Assembly: GCA_003864495.1 (NCBI GenBank)
Contig: ML133400.1
Span: 1,108,575-1,172,574 of the forward strand
DNA length: 64,000 bases
Source of the DNA: Nemopilema nomurai
Lineage: Eukaryota; Cnidaria; Scyphozoa; Rhizostomeae; Rhizostomatidae
Reading direction: 5' to 3'
In this document: one piece after another, positions 10,350 through 23,000 of the stretch
How positions within the stretch are numbered: the first letter of the stretch is position 1
Layout: each line of letters opens with the position of its first letter
The notes under the pieces: generated by a model
What the model was told of the DNA's origin: nothing
Database searches by the model: none
The model's input: the letters and a program-made list of their open reading frames with translations, nothing else
Program-made: the position numbers and the translations under genes

Positions 10350-11270
10350 GAAGGGGTGGTTTTTAAAAGTATAATTGACGAAATATGTTTTCAAAAGTGG
10401 CATACTTTGAATTTGCTAAATGCAGTACTACACAACCTTGAAAACATGTTTCAGAACATGATATCAGACACAGTCACTTCAGAAAGAAAAGAGCGCCACA
10501 AGGCACAAGGATTTTTAAGCAAATGGAAAGCTGGCTCACAACAATTCTGGCAGACAGTCGTGATGTATGATTTATGTGCAATATTTCAACAAATAAAAAA
10601 AAAAAGTTTCAGAGGTGCGACCACATTCTGCCAGATATAATAACTGCACGAGATGCTGCGATCAGAAATCTCATAATCATGAAAAAAATGCCTGTACCCG
10701 GCTGAAAAGATGAGCATTACTTACAAAATTTAGAATTAAATGGAAAAGGAAAGTTTAAGGGAAACAAACAACCAGTTTGTAACATCAATGAGAAGAAGTA
10801 ATGATCCAGTGAGGGTTGAAATTGTGCAATCTGCCATTAATTTCATGAACAAAAGAATGAATATCGAAGAAGATGGAACAATCAACAATTTGACAAAAGT
10901 ACTGGAATCAAATCTGCAAAATAATTTATAGTTTCTAGCAAAGATATGGTATCGCAGATGTTTGGAGACGAAGTTCTTGAAAAATTTGTTGGCGATATTT
11001 GTGCATCTTGGAGCAAAATTTTTGAAATTGAGGAAATAGCTCTGGAAGATACAGGTAGTATCTACGCTCTGAAACTGCGAAAAATGACTCAAGCTAGTCA
11101 AGGAGTCATGAAACAATTTCTTGCATCATTTTTGACGCTGACACCACACAGCATGGCTACTGAAAGAACCTTCTAGAAGCTTGTGCGCTATCCTTAGTCA
11201 GCTAGAAATAAAGCAGCAATCAACCAATCTAACTACGCTTCTTAGATCAGCTACTAGTTACGACAGTCAT
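10350..11270 (+). pseudogene. Decayed hAT-superfamily transposase fragment
   Basis: Several frames on the plus strand resemble hAT/zinc-finger-862-like transposases in the correct order. First comes a stretch with ERKERHKAQGFLSKW and RDAAIRNLIIMKKMPVPG. An R..VEIVQSAINFMNKR segment near 10780-10870 follows. Last is the C-terminal dimerisation motif LTPHSMATERTF, ending at a stop at 11174-11176, beyond which KLVRYP.SARNKAAINQSNYA continues the hAT pattern (ER.FS.L...+.R). Stops and frame changes break the reading at several places. No terminal repeats were identified. Confidence 0.6.
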
Positions 11271-11769
11271 CAACATTGCTGCGTAGTGGTTTTACCTCTA
11301 GTCGTCGGGTCTTTTGTAGATACTCTTTTCTGACTGTACTGTTTTCTCTACTTTGCCGCCAGACCCTCGCACTGCGCAGTCAAACATACGTAAGACCGAT
11401 TCTCTTGACTCTTGCAAACGTTATCAGTACCTGAACGGCTTTCAAGACACTGTTAACATTTAATTGGATTAGCCAGGCTTAGTATGTCTCGCATGATCTT
11501 GCTATCTTTAGTTTTGTTAAAATGCTTGAATTTCGAAAAACTGAAATGGACAAGGATGTCGAAACGACCAGTGCAGTATTATAACAACACTATTCTAAAC
11601 GACAAGACAAGTATACGCTAGTAGAACTGTCTTGAAAACCAATGATTGCCGTTATAATGTCATAAAATCTCAAATAATTGTTGTATAATAGTTCAGCTCT
11701 TTGGGCCTGACGATGTTTTCTTTATCTTCAATTAATTCCTTCTTCAATTAATTCCTTATTTCTTTTTAG
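11271..11769. other. Upstream region of the NOS gene
   Basis: No gene seen. The region holds AT-rich DNA ending in a pyrimidine tract and the acceptor TTTTTAG at 11763-11769. A 5' untranslated exon and promoter presumably lie in or before this stretch, but I cannot place them. Confidence 0.3.
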
Positions 11770-14700
11770 AGAACCAACAGCTGGCCATGCCATTCAGAAG
11801 CCCCAATAAACAGGGAGAAAAGATCCATGCATTCCAAGGTGCAATCAATGATGTGGATCATAATTCACTTTTCTCTTCTCACCACACAAACAATGCCATC
11901 AACGGATTGGTCGACGAAATGTCGGATCTTTTGAAAATAGACGTCATCAGTGATGTCAATGACAACAAAGGTACTTTCTGCGCCGTTTACTGTCCAATGT
12001 CGTTCCCTTAATAATAATAATACCTTTTTTAATTGTTAGTTTGACAATAGTGTGAACACTAATAAACACTAACACGAAGCAATTTAAGAGATTGCATTAT
12101 GGAAGTCATTGACTGCAAGCGTTACATGCGCATTGATTTTCGAAGTACCAATCTCTTGTTAGAACTTTGAATTGACTTGCATTTTGGATGATTTAATTTT
12201 ATTTGGAAGAGAATTCCAAATCTTTGGACCCAAAAAACTTGTTGTTTTGGAACAGATAGAGTATCCGTTTTTCGAAGATTAGATCTATTGTGTTTTGGGA
12301 GAAAGTAGTCTTTCATAAAGGCTTGGTTCAAGTTTTGCAAAATTTTGTAAACTTCTAGTGCTAGTCGCCGAATGGAGTGAATATGAATTGTAGTAGATTT
12401 GGCCTTGACTAGAAATTTAGAATACGATAAATTGTAGTCTGAGAGAGCTAATCGTAGGGCCATTTTGTTCACTTTCCTGAGCTTCTTTTGGCTTGCATTA
12501 CTGCAGAATAACCAAACGAGGTAGCAGTAATTGAAGTGACAAAGAATGAATGAATTAACAATCACCACTCTTTCTTTGCTGCCCATGAATTCAGCTAGTC
12601 TTTTGATTATGTTTAGCTAGCCACAAGGGGATATTCGAATTCCCACAAAAGCACGGCTTGCATGTCGTCAGACCATTACCAATCGTCAGACCAATCGAAG
12701 TTCAAATCGCCCTAAAAATGGGATAGGGATAAGTGGTCAACATAATTAGACCACAAAATTCTCTAGCTTCTATAGGACATATTTGGCTACGAGGCTTTTA
12801 GAACAATCGAGAACAGAAAAAATAGGAGCTTGATTTTCTTTGCAGAAGCTTAGAAATATTTCACGAGAGTTCATTAACAACTTATAAATCAGAATATTTG
12901 GCAAGATAAAGAATAATGTTTGCATAATTGTTAAAAATTTTCACTTTAAAGATTCTTTCAGTGCGTTTGTTCAAGTTATTTTAAAGACAATTGTGTTCTA
13001 TGTCTTTGGCAAAAAACCGCCCATGGATATCTTGCTTCCAATGTTCCTATTGTTTGGCAATTTCTAAGGTTTTACGAAGAGGGGATTCAACATTCTTATG
13101 TCTTGCAGCTTCAAAGAGCACAGCATCCGATGAACTTTCGCTAGCAAATTACATCGGGAGTCTAGAGAAGAACTGCAACCGATGCGGCATGGTGTGGCCA
13201 AAGAAAAAGAGCATGTGCCAGTCCACTCTTGGACAGAGTGACTCTGACCAAGAGATCGTACATTCGAATGATTTATCCCGTGCTGAAAATGATTCCTTCA
13301 ACGGAGAAAGTGAGGTTAAAGAAATACCTTCTTTGATCACAAATGGAGTGAAGTCACGTGTTCTGTTTTTTGAAAAAGGGGTAGAAATGGGTACAAGAAT
13401 TAGACCAGTCAAGTCCTTGCCTAATTTACGCAGTCATTGTCGGCCAAAAGAGACTGAGGCTCAACTTCTCCACACTGAGACATGTCAAGACGAGCGTCCA
13501 AATTTCAGGAAACGAGTGGAAGCTTCTCTGAAGGTCGGATCTCCATCTTTGCCAGCGAAAGCTGTGATTTGGCAGTTTGAAGAGGCGGACCCCAAAGCGG
13601 AAGCTGAACACACCCCAGTGGTGTCTCTTGTTAATGCAATTGACAAGGCACACGACTCAGACCAGGGTCCGACAGGGTCCTTTGGGGCTGTTCTCTCTGC
13701 TAAATCAAATTCAGTTGGATGCCCGTTTTCTGGGCAGAGCAAGCTAAAGACAATACGTTTGAAGAATTACGTCAAAGAGAGCCAACATAACGACACACTG
13801 CATGTCAAAGCTCAAGTATGTGTAACTACAACTAAACACAGATGCTTGCTCAAAGACAGCTTGTTTCGTGATGCGTTCAATTCAAAGTTTCTTGTAGTTG
13901 CCTGAAGTGTCCATTGCTATGTTCAGCTTAAGCAATGCGTACTTTGATAGCATTTTGATATTTTTAGGAGGCTCACTGCTCTAGGTCAAGATGCATGGGG
14001 TCACTTATGCAGCCCTATGGTGGAGGAGAAGAAAGACCCTACGGAGTTGCCCGTTCAAAAGAAGAAGTCAAGGAGCATGCGGTGCGCTTTCTTAGCGAGT
14101 ACTATGCACATACAAAGAGGTATTATCACTTAACGAATTCAAGAGTAATCGATAAATATCTTTTTGCATTTGTAACCATTGCCTTGTGACTTTTTTATTT
14201 ACTTACATGACCAGCCTAATTTGGAGTACTGCTTTTAATCTGGCAACTGCTTTCATTGGTATTATGATGGACTTCTTACCTCAGTCATAACAGGGAAGCT
14301 TTCAAACACATGATATTCGATTGACTGTTTCTTGAAGGCAAGATGCAGATGACCACAAGCAGCGATTGCAAGAGGTGATGCAAGAAATCGAACGAAATGG
14401 CACATACGACCTTCATTACGATGAGCTCACATTTGGAGCCAAATTAGCTTGGAGAAATGCCCCCCGATGCATTGGCAGGATTCAGTGGAACAACCTAAAG
14501 GTATGTTTTGGTAATACAAACAACAACCTTATTTCATGTGCTACCCAGTATTTTCAATAAAGATAATATTTTTTCGAAACAACAATGACTTGGTTTCCAC
14601 TTTTGCTCATTACGCATGGCAACTATTTCTCTTAGTGATAATGTGCGCATTGTTCAGGTCTTTGACAGGCGAAGCATGACGACTGCGGAGGAGATGTTCG

Positions 14701-17700
14701 GTGCTATATGTGAGCACCTTGATTACGCGACAAACATGGGGAACTTAAGGTATGCTATTTTCATCGTTAAAGTTGATCTGGAGATTCATAGCAGTCGTCC
14801 TAACCGCGTCTTTTAACTACAGGGTGGTGCAGTCACTTTCAAACATGCCTTTTTCTATAGGTCAACAATTTCAATATTTCGCGAGAGAAGGGACGGACTT
14901 AAGGACTGGCGCATCTGGAATTCTCAGTTGATAAGGTACGCTGGCTATGAGCAGAAGGACGGAAGCGTTATTGGCGATCCAGCAAGTGTCGATTTCACCA
15001 AGGTAACATCAATAGAGGCATCTGATTAAACTTCTTCTTTCAAACTCTATCTCTGTATTTTTCTATGACAATTGCCGTGGGGAATTCTTGAAAAATATTA
15101 TTGAAAGATAGACCAGTGAATCAATCGCTTGAATGTTGCGTATATTGGCAACAAATGTAATATGAAAGGTTTTTTAGAGCTTTTTCTGGTCAAAAATCTA
15201 ATTTGCGTGATGATTTTGCCAAAGAAGAGATTTTTCCACAGAGCATATTTTCTCTACAGTCTCTTTCACATTCAAAGATACCCAGTAAATAGCATATGAG
15301 CAGTCTAGAGGATTGAAATAAATTGGTCTTTTGTAGCTCTGCATTAAGCTTGGATGGAAAGGCTACGGGGGTCACTTTGACGTGCTGCCACTTATCATCG
15401 AGGCCGGCGGTGAAGCACCACGCCTTTTCGAGATTCCAGACCACCTTGTGTTGGAAGTGAAGATCAAGCATCCCCAGTAAGCTAGTTATACATTACCTCT
15501 ACATCCTGCTCTTAATTCCAACAGTCAGTGCATTTATGGCTGCATATTCAGATATTTTCTGCCCATTGTGTTAGGATAGAAGTCACAAGAGGTAAAAGAT
15601 GGCCGCCCTGCCATTGGCATTGTTGTCTCCCGCAAATACTTCCAAATATCGAAAGCATCACTTCATCACAACTCATCTCTAACTGATAATTTGATTTTAA
15701 TTTGTATGTATTAGATTTGCCTCCAACTGAGATACCTCTATTTTTATTTCCAAATAAACGCGATTTTGTAAGAAAGCTAAAAGTACGAAAGATTGACTAA
15801 TTGACAAGTTTAGCATATTTTACGTCATACGAAGGTTAGCATATTTTAAGGCCTTAAGAAGGATAAGAGGTAAAAACAATGTCTGCTTTTATGCAGGTAC
15901 TCTTGGTTTGAAGACCTCGGCTTACAGTGGTATGCACTTCCCGCTGTGGCAAACATGAAGTTAGACATTGGTGGAGTGGAGTTCCCCTTCTCGCCATTCA
16001 ACGGGTGGTAAGAGGACTGGCTTCTTGAATGCTAGATTCACTGTCATTATCCAAACCCATATGCGCACAACGCCTGTAACTTTCCTTCTACTCCACACAC
16101 TCTGCATCCTCATCTACATCTTCCCTGTGCTTCATAGCAAAGCTTGAGTCTGTTTGGAAGCGAACTCTCTATGCGTATAGTGCTACATCATGCAGGGTCA
16201 GGCCTGTACTGGCTCCCCTTTTTATCTTTACCCTTCGTAATATTTCGATGTACCGCTTCTAGTAAATGGCTACAATGCAAATGCACGTGATTACTCATCC
16301 AAAGAATCATATCAAAACGTTTTTTTAATCACGCAATTTACTCAAATCAAGTCTAGTTTGTTTGATTTTGTTAGGTACATGGTTACGGAAATTGGGGCCA
16401 GAGACCTAGGCGACTCCGCAAGATACAACATGCTTGAGGTGGGAAACTTTGCCTTCTGATAAACCGTTATTTTAAAGTAAAGATAACGTCAGGTTTACAA
16501 CACAAATTGACTTGTTATAATCCAGAGGCAGATCAAGGGACAAAGTAATCTTTCTTAGGATAAACGCGGCTGCATTTGGAAACGTCTCTTAGTCTACAGG
16601 AGCAATGAAAGATTTTATGTCATGTTTTAAAAAACAACGCGCTCTTGGCGTTTGGCTCAAAGAAAAACGGCACAAGAATTGTGAGCAAGATTTCGTATAG
16701 TGCACCGCAAAGTAGAAGCTGATATCGCTGTAAATGTGTCTCTCTACAGCCGATCGCCAAGAAAATGAATTTGGACACAAGGTCTCCAGCAAGTCTTTGG
16801 AAGGATAGGGCGGTCACGGAGCTGAATCAAGCGGTGCTCTATAGCTTTCAGGTAAATTGTGTGTGATTTAACATTCCTCTTTATAGTATCAAAAATCCTA
16901 TTTCGAAGCTAACCACACGATTGGCCTAATCACAACTGATAACCATTTCTCGTGTAGGACTATCAGGCTTACAGCATAACTAAGCAAGACTATTAAGGTG
17001 TGCTGTAAGCCTGATAGCGTGATTGCAGAAATGATATTGACAAGCGATGGAATATTTTTCAACAGGAAGCAAAAGTGACGTTAGTTGATCATCACACAGC
17101 ATCAGATTCCTTCATAAAGCACATGGAGAATGAGGTAAGTTCCTTTGCTTCGACAGCATACTACACCAACTATAGGACATTGCAAAGCGCATAACGCAAG
17201 GATAGAGCGAGTGATAGAATGCTACAAAGGCATCGTGTCCTCAAGCCAAAGACTTTTTTGTTCACGTAATAAGCTGTTGAACGCCTGCCTCGTATAGGAA
17301 AGTGCTATCAAACGCCAATCATTTGATTTTCTGGGGTGAAACCAACTGCTGTTATCGCCATAAAGAAATCATCTTGGACATCTGATACTCTCCTCCGCAG
17401 AGGCTATTGGGGAGGAAGATTCGGAGGGAAAAAGGGTAGGATAAAAGGAACTGCGGAAAAAGGGAAAAAGTGGACTGCGAGGAAGAAGGAGGAAGAGAAT
17501 AGCAACTCCGCCCCCTTCAATTCTCCGCAGCTTCACCATCATGTCTCCCTCCCCAACAGCCTCTGTGGAGGAGAGTAGAGTTTTTGCAGCTTAAGAATGA
17601 TATTAGAAGACATGTTCAATCGGCTTCTTTGTTCACCAAACCCTTTGATGCAAAGGAGATGACGTAACTGGCGACAATCACAGAGCTAGCTTCATGTGCT

Positions 17701-19996
17701 TCAATTTAAAGAACAGTCACCGTACACTACTAAAAGGTGTTTTATTCTGTATTTACTTCTCAAAATGCAGCAAAAACTCAGAGGTGGCTGTCCTGCCGAT
17801 TGGGTGTGGATTGTCCCACCGTCAAGTGGATCAACGACTGAGGTATTCCACCAGGAGATGCTCAACTACTCCATCAAACCATCCTATGATTATCAAGACG
17901 ATGCATGGAGATATTATCAGTTTGCAGATGAAATTGGCTTGAAGAAACTTACATTCAAACAGGCTGCAAGGTAAAAATCTTCTCCCTATGGTCACATCCT
18001 TAAATTGAACCTTTCCTTCGGAAGCTTAGGAACATGGTCAGAATTGATGTACAAAAGCTGCGAAATTAGTGCTTATGGTTATTTTAAGACAACCATTCTA
18101 TTGAAATAGCCAGTTTGTTAACATTATCAGGAAATTTTCTTATAAGCAATAGCAATCTTTATCGCAGCTTCGTAAGAACTACAAACATTTTGATGAGAAG
18201 CATTACGTCAAAGAGAGAAAAGGCAACGGTGCTTTACGCTACGGAAACAGGAAAATCAGAGGATTTTGCTCAAACGCTTGCAAGCATGCTGTCCCGAGTC
18301 TTCGATGTCAAAATTTTCTGCATGAATGAGTACAAGTTCAGTGACCTACACAAGGAAAAACTACTGATGATCGTCACAAGCACATTTGGAAACGGAGAAT
18401 CACCAATGAACGGAGAGGTGAACTTTGATTTCGTTTTATGATTATAGGTTGCACAGCGAGCTGTGACGATGAGGGCCAATTTGCCACTAATCATTGTTTT
18501 CAATGACAGTTTAGCTTGTGCATAGTCATAATACCTTCACATTCACGTGTTAGTTTGGTCAAAAATTAAATTGAACTCAATTGTCTTGCATAGACATCTC
18601 TCCTAAAATTTCATACGTGAAAGCTAAAAAATATATTTAAAAATATAAGAATTAGTGGGTGAAAGTTTGTAAATTTAAGTATTATTGCTTCATGCATTTA
18701 TTATTTGTTCCATGTCTCGTACCATTGGCTACTGCATACAAATTTGGAAATTCAACTCAACCAATCTGCATCTAGGAATTCTCTTACATCAGCAACTAAA
18801 CATTGAACATTCCTTAACATGAAACTTTTTTTTAGGAGTTCAGTGACAAATTGTATAAACTTGGACAAAGCTACAGCAGGTAATATTGAAAATTTTGAAT
18901 ATCAATCTTAACAAGTAGTGCATTGTATTTCTTTTGCATTTTTATTAATTGAAGAAATGGTTGGTTTGATCAATGTCATGGGGAAGATTCGTACTCAAAA
19001 CTCTTTAGTATTTCTATTGAAAACTTCGAATTTTAATCGATAGGTGTTACGTGACTGCAATTTGTTCCAGTGTTAATTTCTAGTTTTATTTTTCCAGTTC
19101 TCCTGAAGCAAGCGACAACAACACAGAATCTAAACTGCTGACTAGCCTCAAGTAAGTAACTAAACATTGATTAAACTGGCTTTTATATATGCTTTCAAAA
19201 TGCACCTATCATGGACATTTTACATAGAGAGAGGTAAAAGACAGGTCGAATGTAACAACACTTCATTGATGTTTGCTTGACAAGCTGTTTGAGCCACCTT
19301 TAAAAGATTCCTGCGAAGAAACGCAATGGTTACACCAAACTGGACTCATATTTATTCACCCTTTTAGCTCAGTATCAAGAAAAGAAAGATAATTTGCAGC
19401 ATTGTCACCTTTCGTGTTGTAATTTTCTCTAGATTTGCCGTTTTTGGACTTGGATCCAGTGCGTATCCCAACTTTTGTGCATTTGCCCACTTTTGTCGCT
19501 CTATTTTGAAACGTTTGGGAGCCAAAGAGATAAATCCACTTGGAGAAGGTGATGAGCTCAGTGGCCAAGAGGAATCCTTTAATAACTGGGCCAATGAAGT
19601 CTTTCAGGTAGGCTTGCCTCAGGTTGAATTCCAATTGGTTTGTCTAGTGACTTGCAAGTCATATGGCATTCAATCGATGATTTTAGCGCTTAAAAAACTA
19701 TCAAAGTGGCATCGCTTGTCAGTTATTTTGCAAATTTCCTTTCTACTACATTGTTGCACATAAAACCACGATGCACCTAACTCCACAATTATTTTCCAAA
19801 AAAACAAAATGATTTGATATGGCTTTCCTTTTATAGGCTTCTTGTGATTCGTGTTCGATCGATCAAAGTCAGTTATCTCCAGAGTCTGACACAACCAGGC
19901 GAAAAGAAGCCTTCAGTCCAAAGCATTACGGATTCACGTACGGAGAAGGGAAGCAGGAATTCGATACACTAAAAGGTTGGAATTTTACAAAACTAC

Positions 19997-20027
<31 letters not shown>

Positions 20028-23000
20028 GCTAAATAAGTAACTCACTTATTATCTAGCTAAGAATCGGCTTGATTAGCTTTCTAAAGTAGCCACTTGCGGG
20101 GTAATAAATTTCATAATTAAATGCATTTTATATATTCGAAGGTCTATCGGCACTTCACTCCAAAGAAATGCAGTGTCTGAAGATTCTTTCAGTTGAAGAG
20201 CTTCAAGCAGAGAGTTCCAGGTAATTAAAATCCCCTCCATGTGTTTGTAAGCAGCTTTATCAATTGATCACTGCCTTATCTTGTGCTTTAGACTTTATAT
20301 CTTCTTGACTTCAGCTCTTCCTGGATTAGCCAGAGATGTGGAAGATTACAAAAATTTAGAAAAATGTTCTATGTTCAAATTTGTTGACTTTAATTTAACT
20401 GATTACATAATTATTTGCTACTTATCTCTCTTGAAAACAGTCGCTCAACTGTTCTGGTGAAGCTTGACAAAGGAGGCAAGGCATCAATGAACTTCGAGCC
20501 TGGCGATCACATTGCAGTTTGTCCATCTAACGATCATGCGATGGTCGAAAGTCTGATTCAACGTTTGCAAGAAGCGCCACGGCCAGACACACCAATTCGA
20601 ATAAAGAAGCTGGTGGAAGGCTCCGCAGAGCCCACGTCCTTTCAGCGTCTGCAACAAGGCTGCTCTTTGCGCCAGGCCTTGACGCACTTTGTTGATATCA
20701 CCAGTCCACCGTCCCAGGAAGTGCTAAAGAGCTTTGCCCAGCTGGTAAGATATTTTGCACTTCATTTAGGCTAGTTTCACCTGATTGCTGCAACTTGACG
20801 AATCACTGAATAAAAATCGCATGACATTTTTCAGTACCCTCATTGGGCAGTGACCTGGAACCTATTGCAACTTCACCTGATAGCAGGATTCTTAAATAAG
20901 TCGAAGGGTACAGTAGGTTGCAGTAAGTCGCATGTCCATTTGCACATACAAATCTGCAGTCTCATCATGTTTTTGCAGCAAGTCCCTGAAAACACGTCAT
21001 ATGAAAGTTGCGATATGTAAACCGTCCTTTACTGTCTACGCTATGCGACGTCATTGCTCCAATCCCTGCCACATTCCAACTCAGTGACGCAAGACCTGTT
21101 GGAGCACAGGGACCATAGCCACCACCTTTTTTGTAAACCATGCAACAGTGTCCCTGCGACACCCCAAAAAGCCTCTTCCAAATGAAATACATGGAGTGAT
21201 CATTTGCTCCATCTCGGGTCCGGCCTCCAACGCTTTAGATGCTTACTATATCCCTGTTTCGAATCACCTTCTTGCACACTCTAAACAACCACAAACTTAC
21301 CTAATTTCTGTGTCATGCTTTTGCCTTAGAAATAATGACTTCTTTGAACAAAAGAAGTTTTTAGTACGTTTGCATTCAAATTCAGTGTCTTATAATGCAG
21401 ACATTTATAAGAATAGCTGATATCTTCTAAACATTATTCATAACTCAGGTAGATTTAATTACTAAGGGTTTTGTACATTTTGTTGCTCAGAACAAAAACG
21501 AGCTCTACATGACTACATGTCTTTAACAATGGCCAAGCATGACAGTTTTTGCTTATTTCCAGGCAAGAGACAAAGAAGATATCAAGGAACTTGAAAATTT
21601 ATCAAAGGTAATGAGCAGTACTTTCTCGTGCTTTGCAGTCCAGTCTTATAATCAACAAAACCCTTTTCATTGCAAGTTAGCAAAAGCAATTTTCCACTAC
21701 TTTCGATCTTTGGCAATTAGTAGAACATCAAGTCTTTGCATTAAACCATCTTTGTAGTGAGACTATGTTCATAATTTTAGAACAAAAAGGATTATGAGAA
21801 ATGGAAAATTGACAACTATCCGACCATAGCTGACATTCTTGAAGACTTCCCATCTTTGAAGCTGAATGGCATTGACCTGCTTCTGTTGCTTCCAGTCTTG
21901 CAATATGTAGGTATCACCTCCATCAACTTTCTTTGCAGACAATGCTACATTGACCTTTCTGGCTACATTAATGATGCTACGTGACCTATGTAGCTACATT
22001 GATAATTCTACGTGACATATGTAGCTACATTGATAATTCTACGTGACCTTTGTAGCTAAATTGATCATGCTACATTGACCTTTGTAGCTAAATTGATCAT
22101 GCTACATTGACCTTTGTAGCTAAATTGATCATGCTACATTGACCTTTGTAGCTAAATTGATCATGCTACATTGACCTTTGTAGCTAAATTGATCATGCTA
22201 CATTGACCTTTGTAGCTACATTGATCATGCTGCAAATTGTACGTTATTGTTTTGATCAGCTCATTAATGAATATGCTATAAGATTGTAATTATCAGGCTA
22301 GTAAGTTGCGAATTGACATTAAACATGTTCTTTCATGTTTATGATAGAGATATTACTCGATCTCTTCTTCTCCACTGATGTACGGCAATGAAATACACGC
22401 AACTGTGGCAGTGGTGCGCTACGAAACTCAAGGTAAGTGGGTGGAATTAGGAAGCGGTACCTTCAAGACCAGTATGAAGGCTTTCCATCTTCTCTTCGTG
22501 TTACGTTGTTTGTAATTAACTGCTAGATATTAGTAGATATTTTAGGTTGAGCTTCTCGTTTCAGCAATCAGAATTTTCAGCAATTTACACTTGTGCATGT
22601 ATTTTCAATTTACACACATTACCGCAACTACATGTATAAGAAGGTCAGTTTTTCATCCGAGAATAAAGAAATCTGGCAAATGATATAGTTCCAGTAGTTT
22701 AAGCATCTGTAAGACATTCAAAGAAGAAATCTGCTATCCCCAATTTGCACATATCCGGGGATTGCTGATCCTTGTAATAAATGGGATGATTAATTATTTG
22801 TGATAGACTGATAATCCTTACTTAAGTGTCTTTGTTTAGTATCCCGCACTCTTCAAAAATTACTGAGATTGGATGTTTTTACAGGTAAAACGAGGCGAAT
22901 TCACAATGGCGTATGCTCGTACTGGATGAGCAGGCTGAAGCCAGGCAATCTAGTCCCATGTTTCATACGAAAGTACGAAGACATTTAATTTCATATTCAC

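Noticed and set aside
20984..21240. Minus-strand frame with [12 protein letters not shown] inside a NOS intron
   Set aside because: Local GC-richer patch only; no splice sites or family match, and no inverted ends to define a transposon.
21935..22235. Regularly spaced repeats that might suggest a CRISPR array
   Set aside because: The repeats are contiguous with no unique spacers and lie in an intron of an animal gene; this is a minisatellite.
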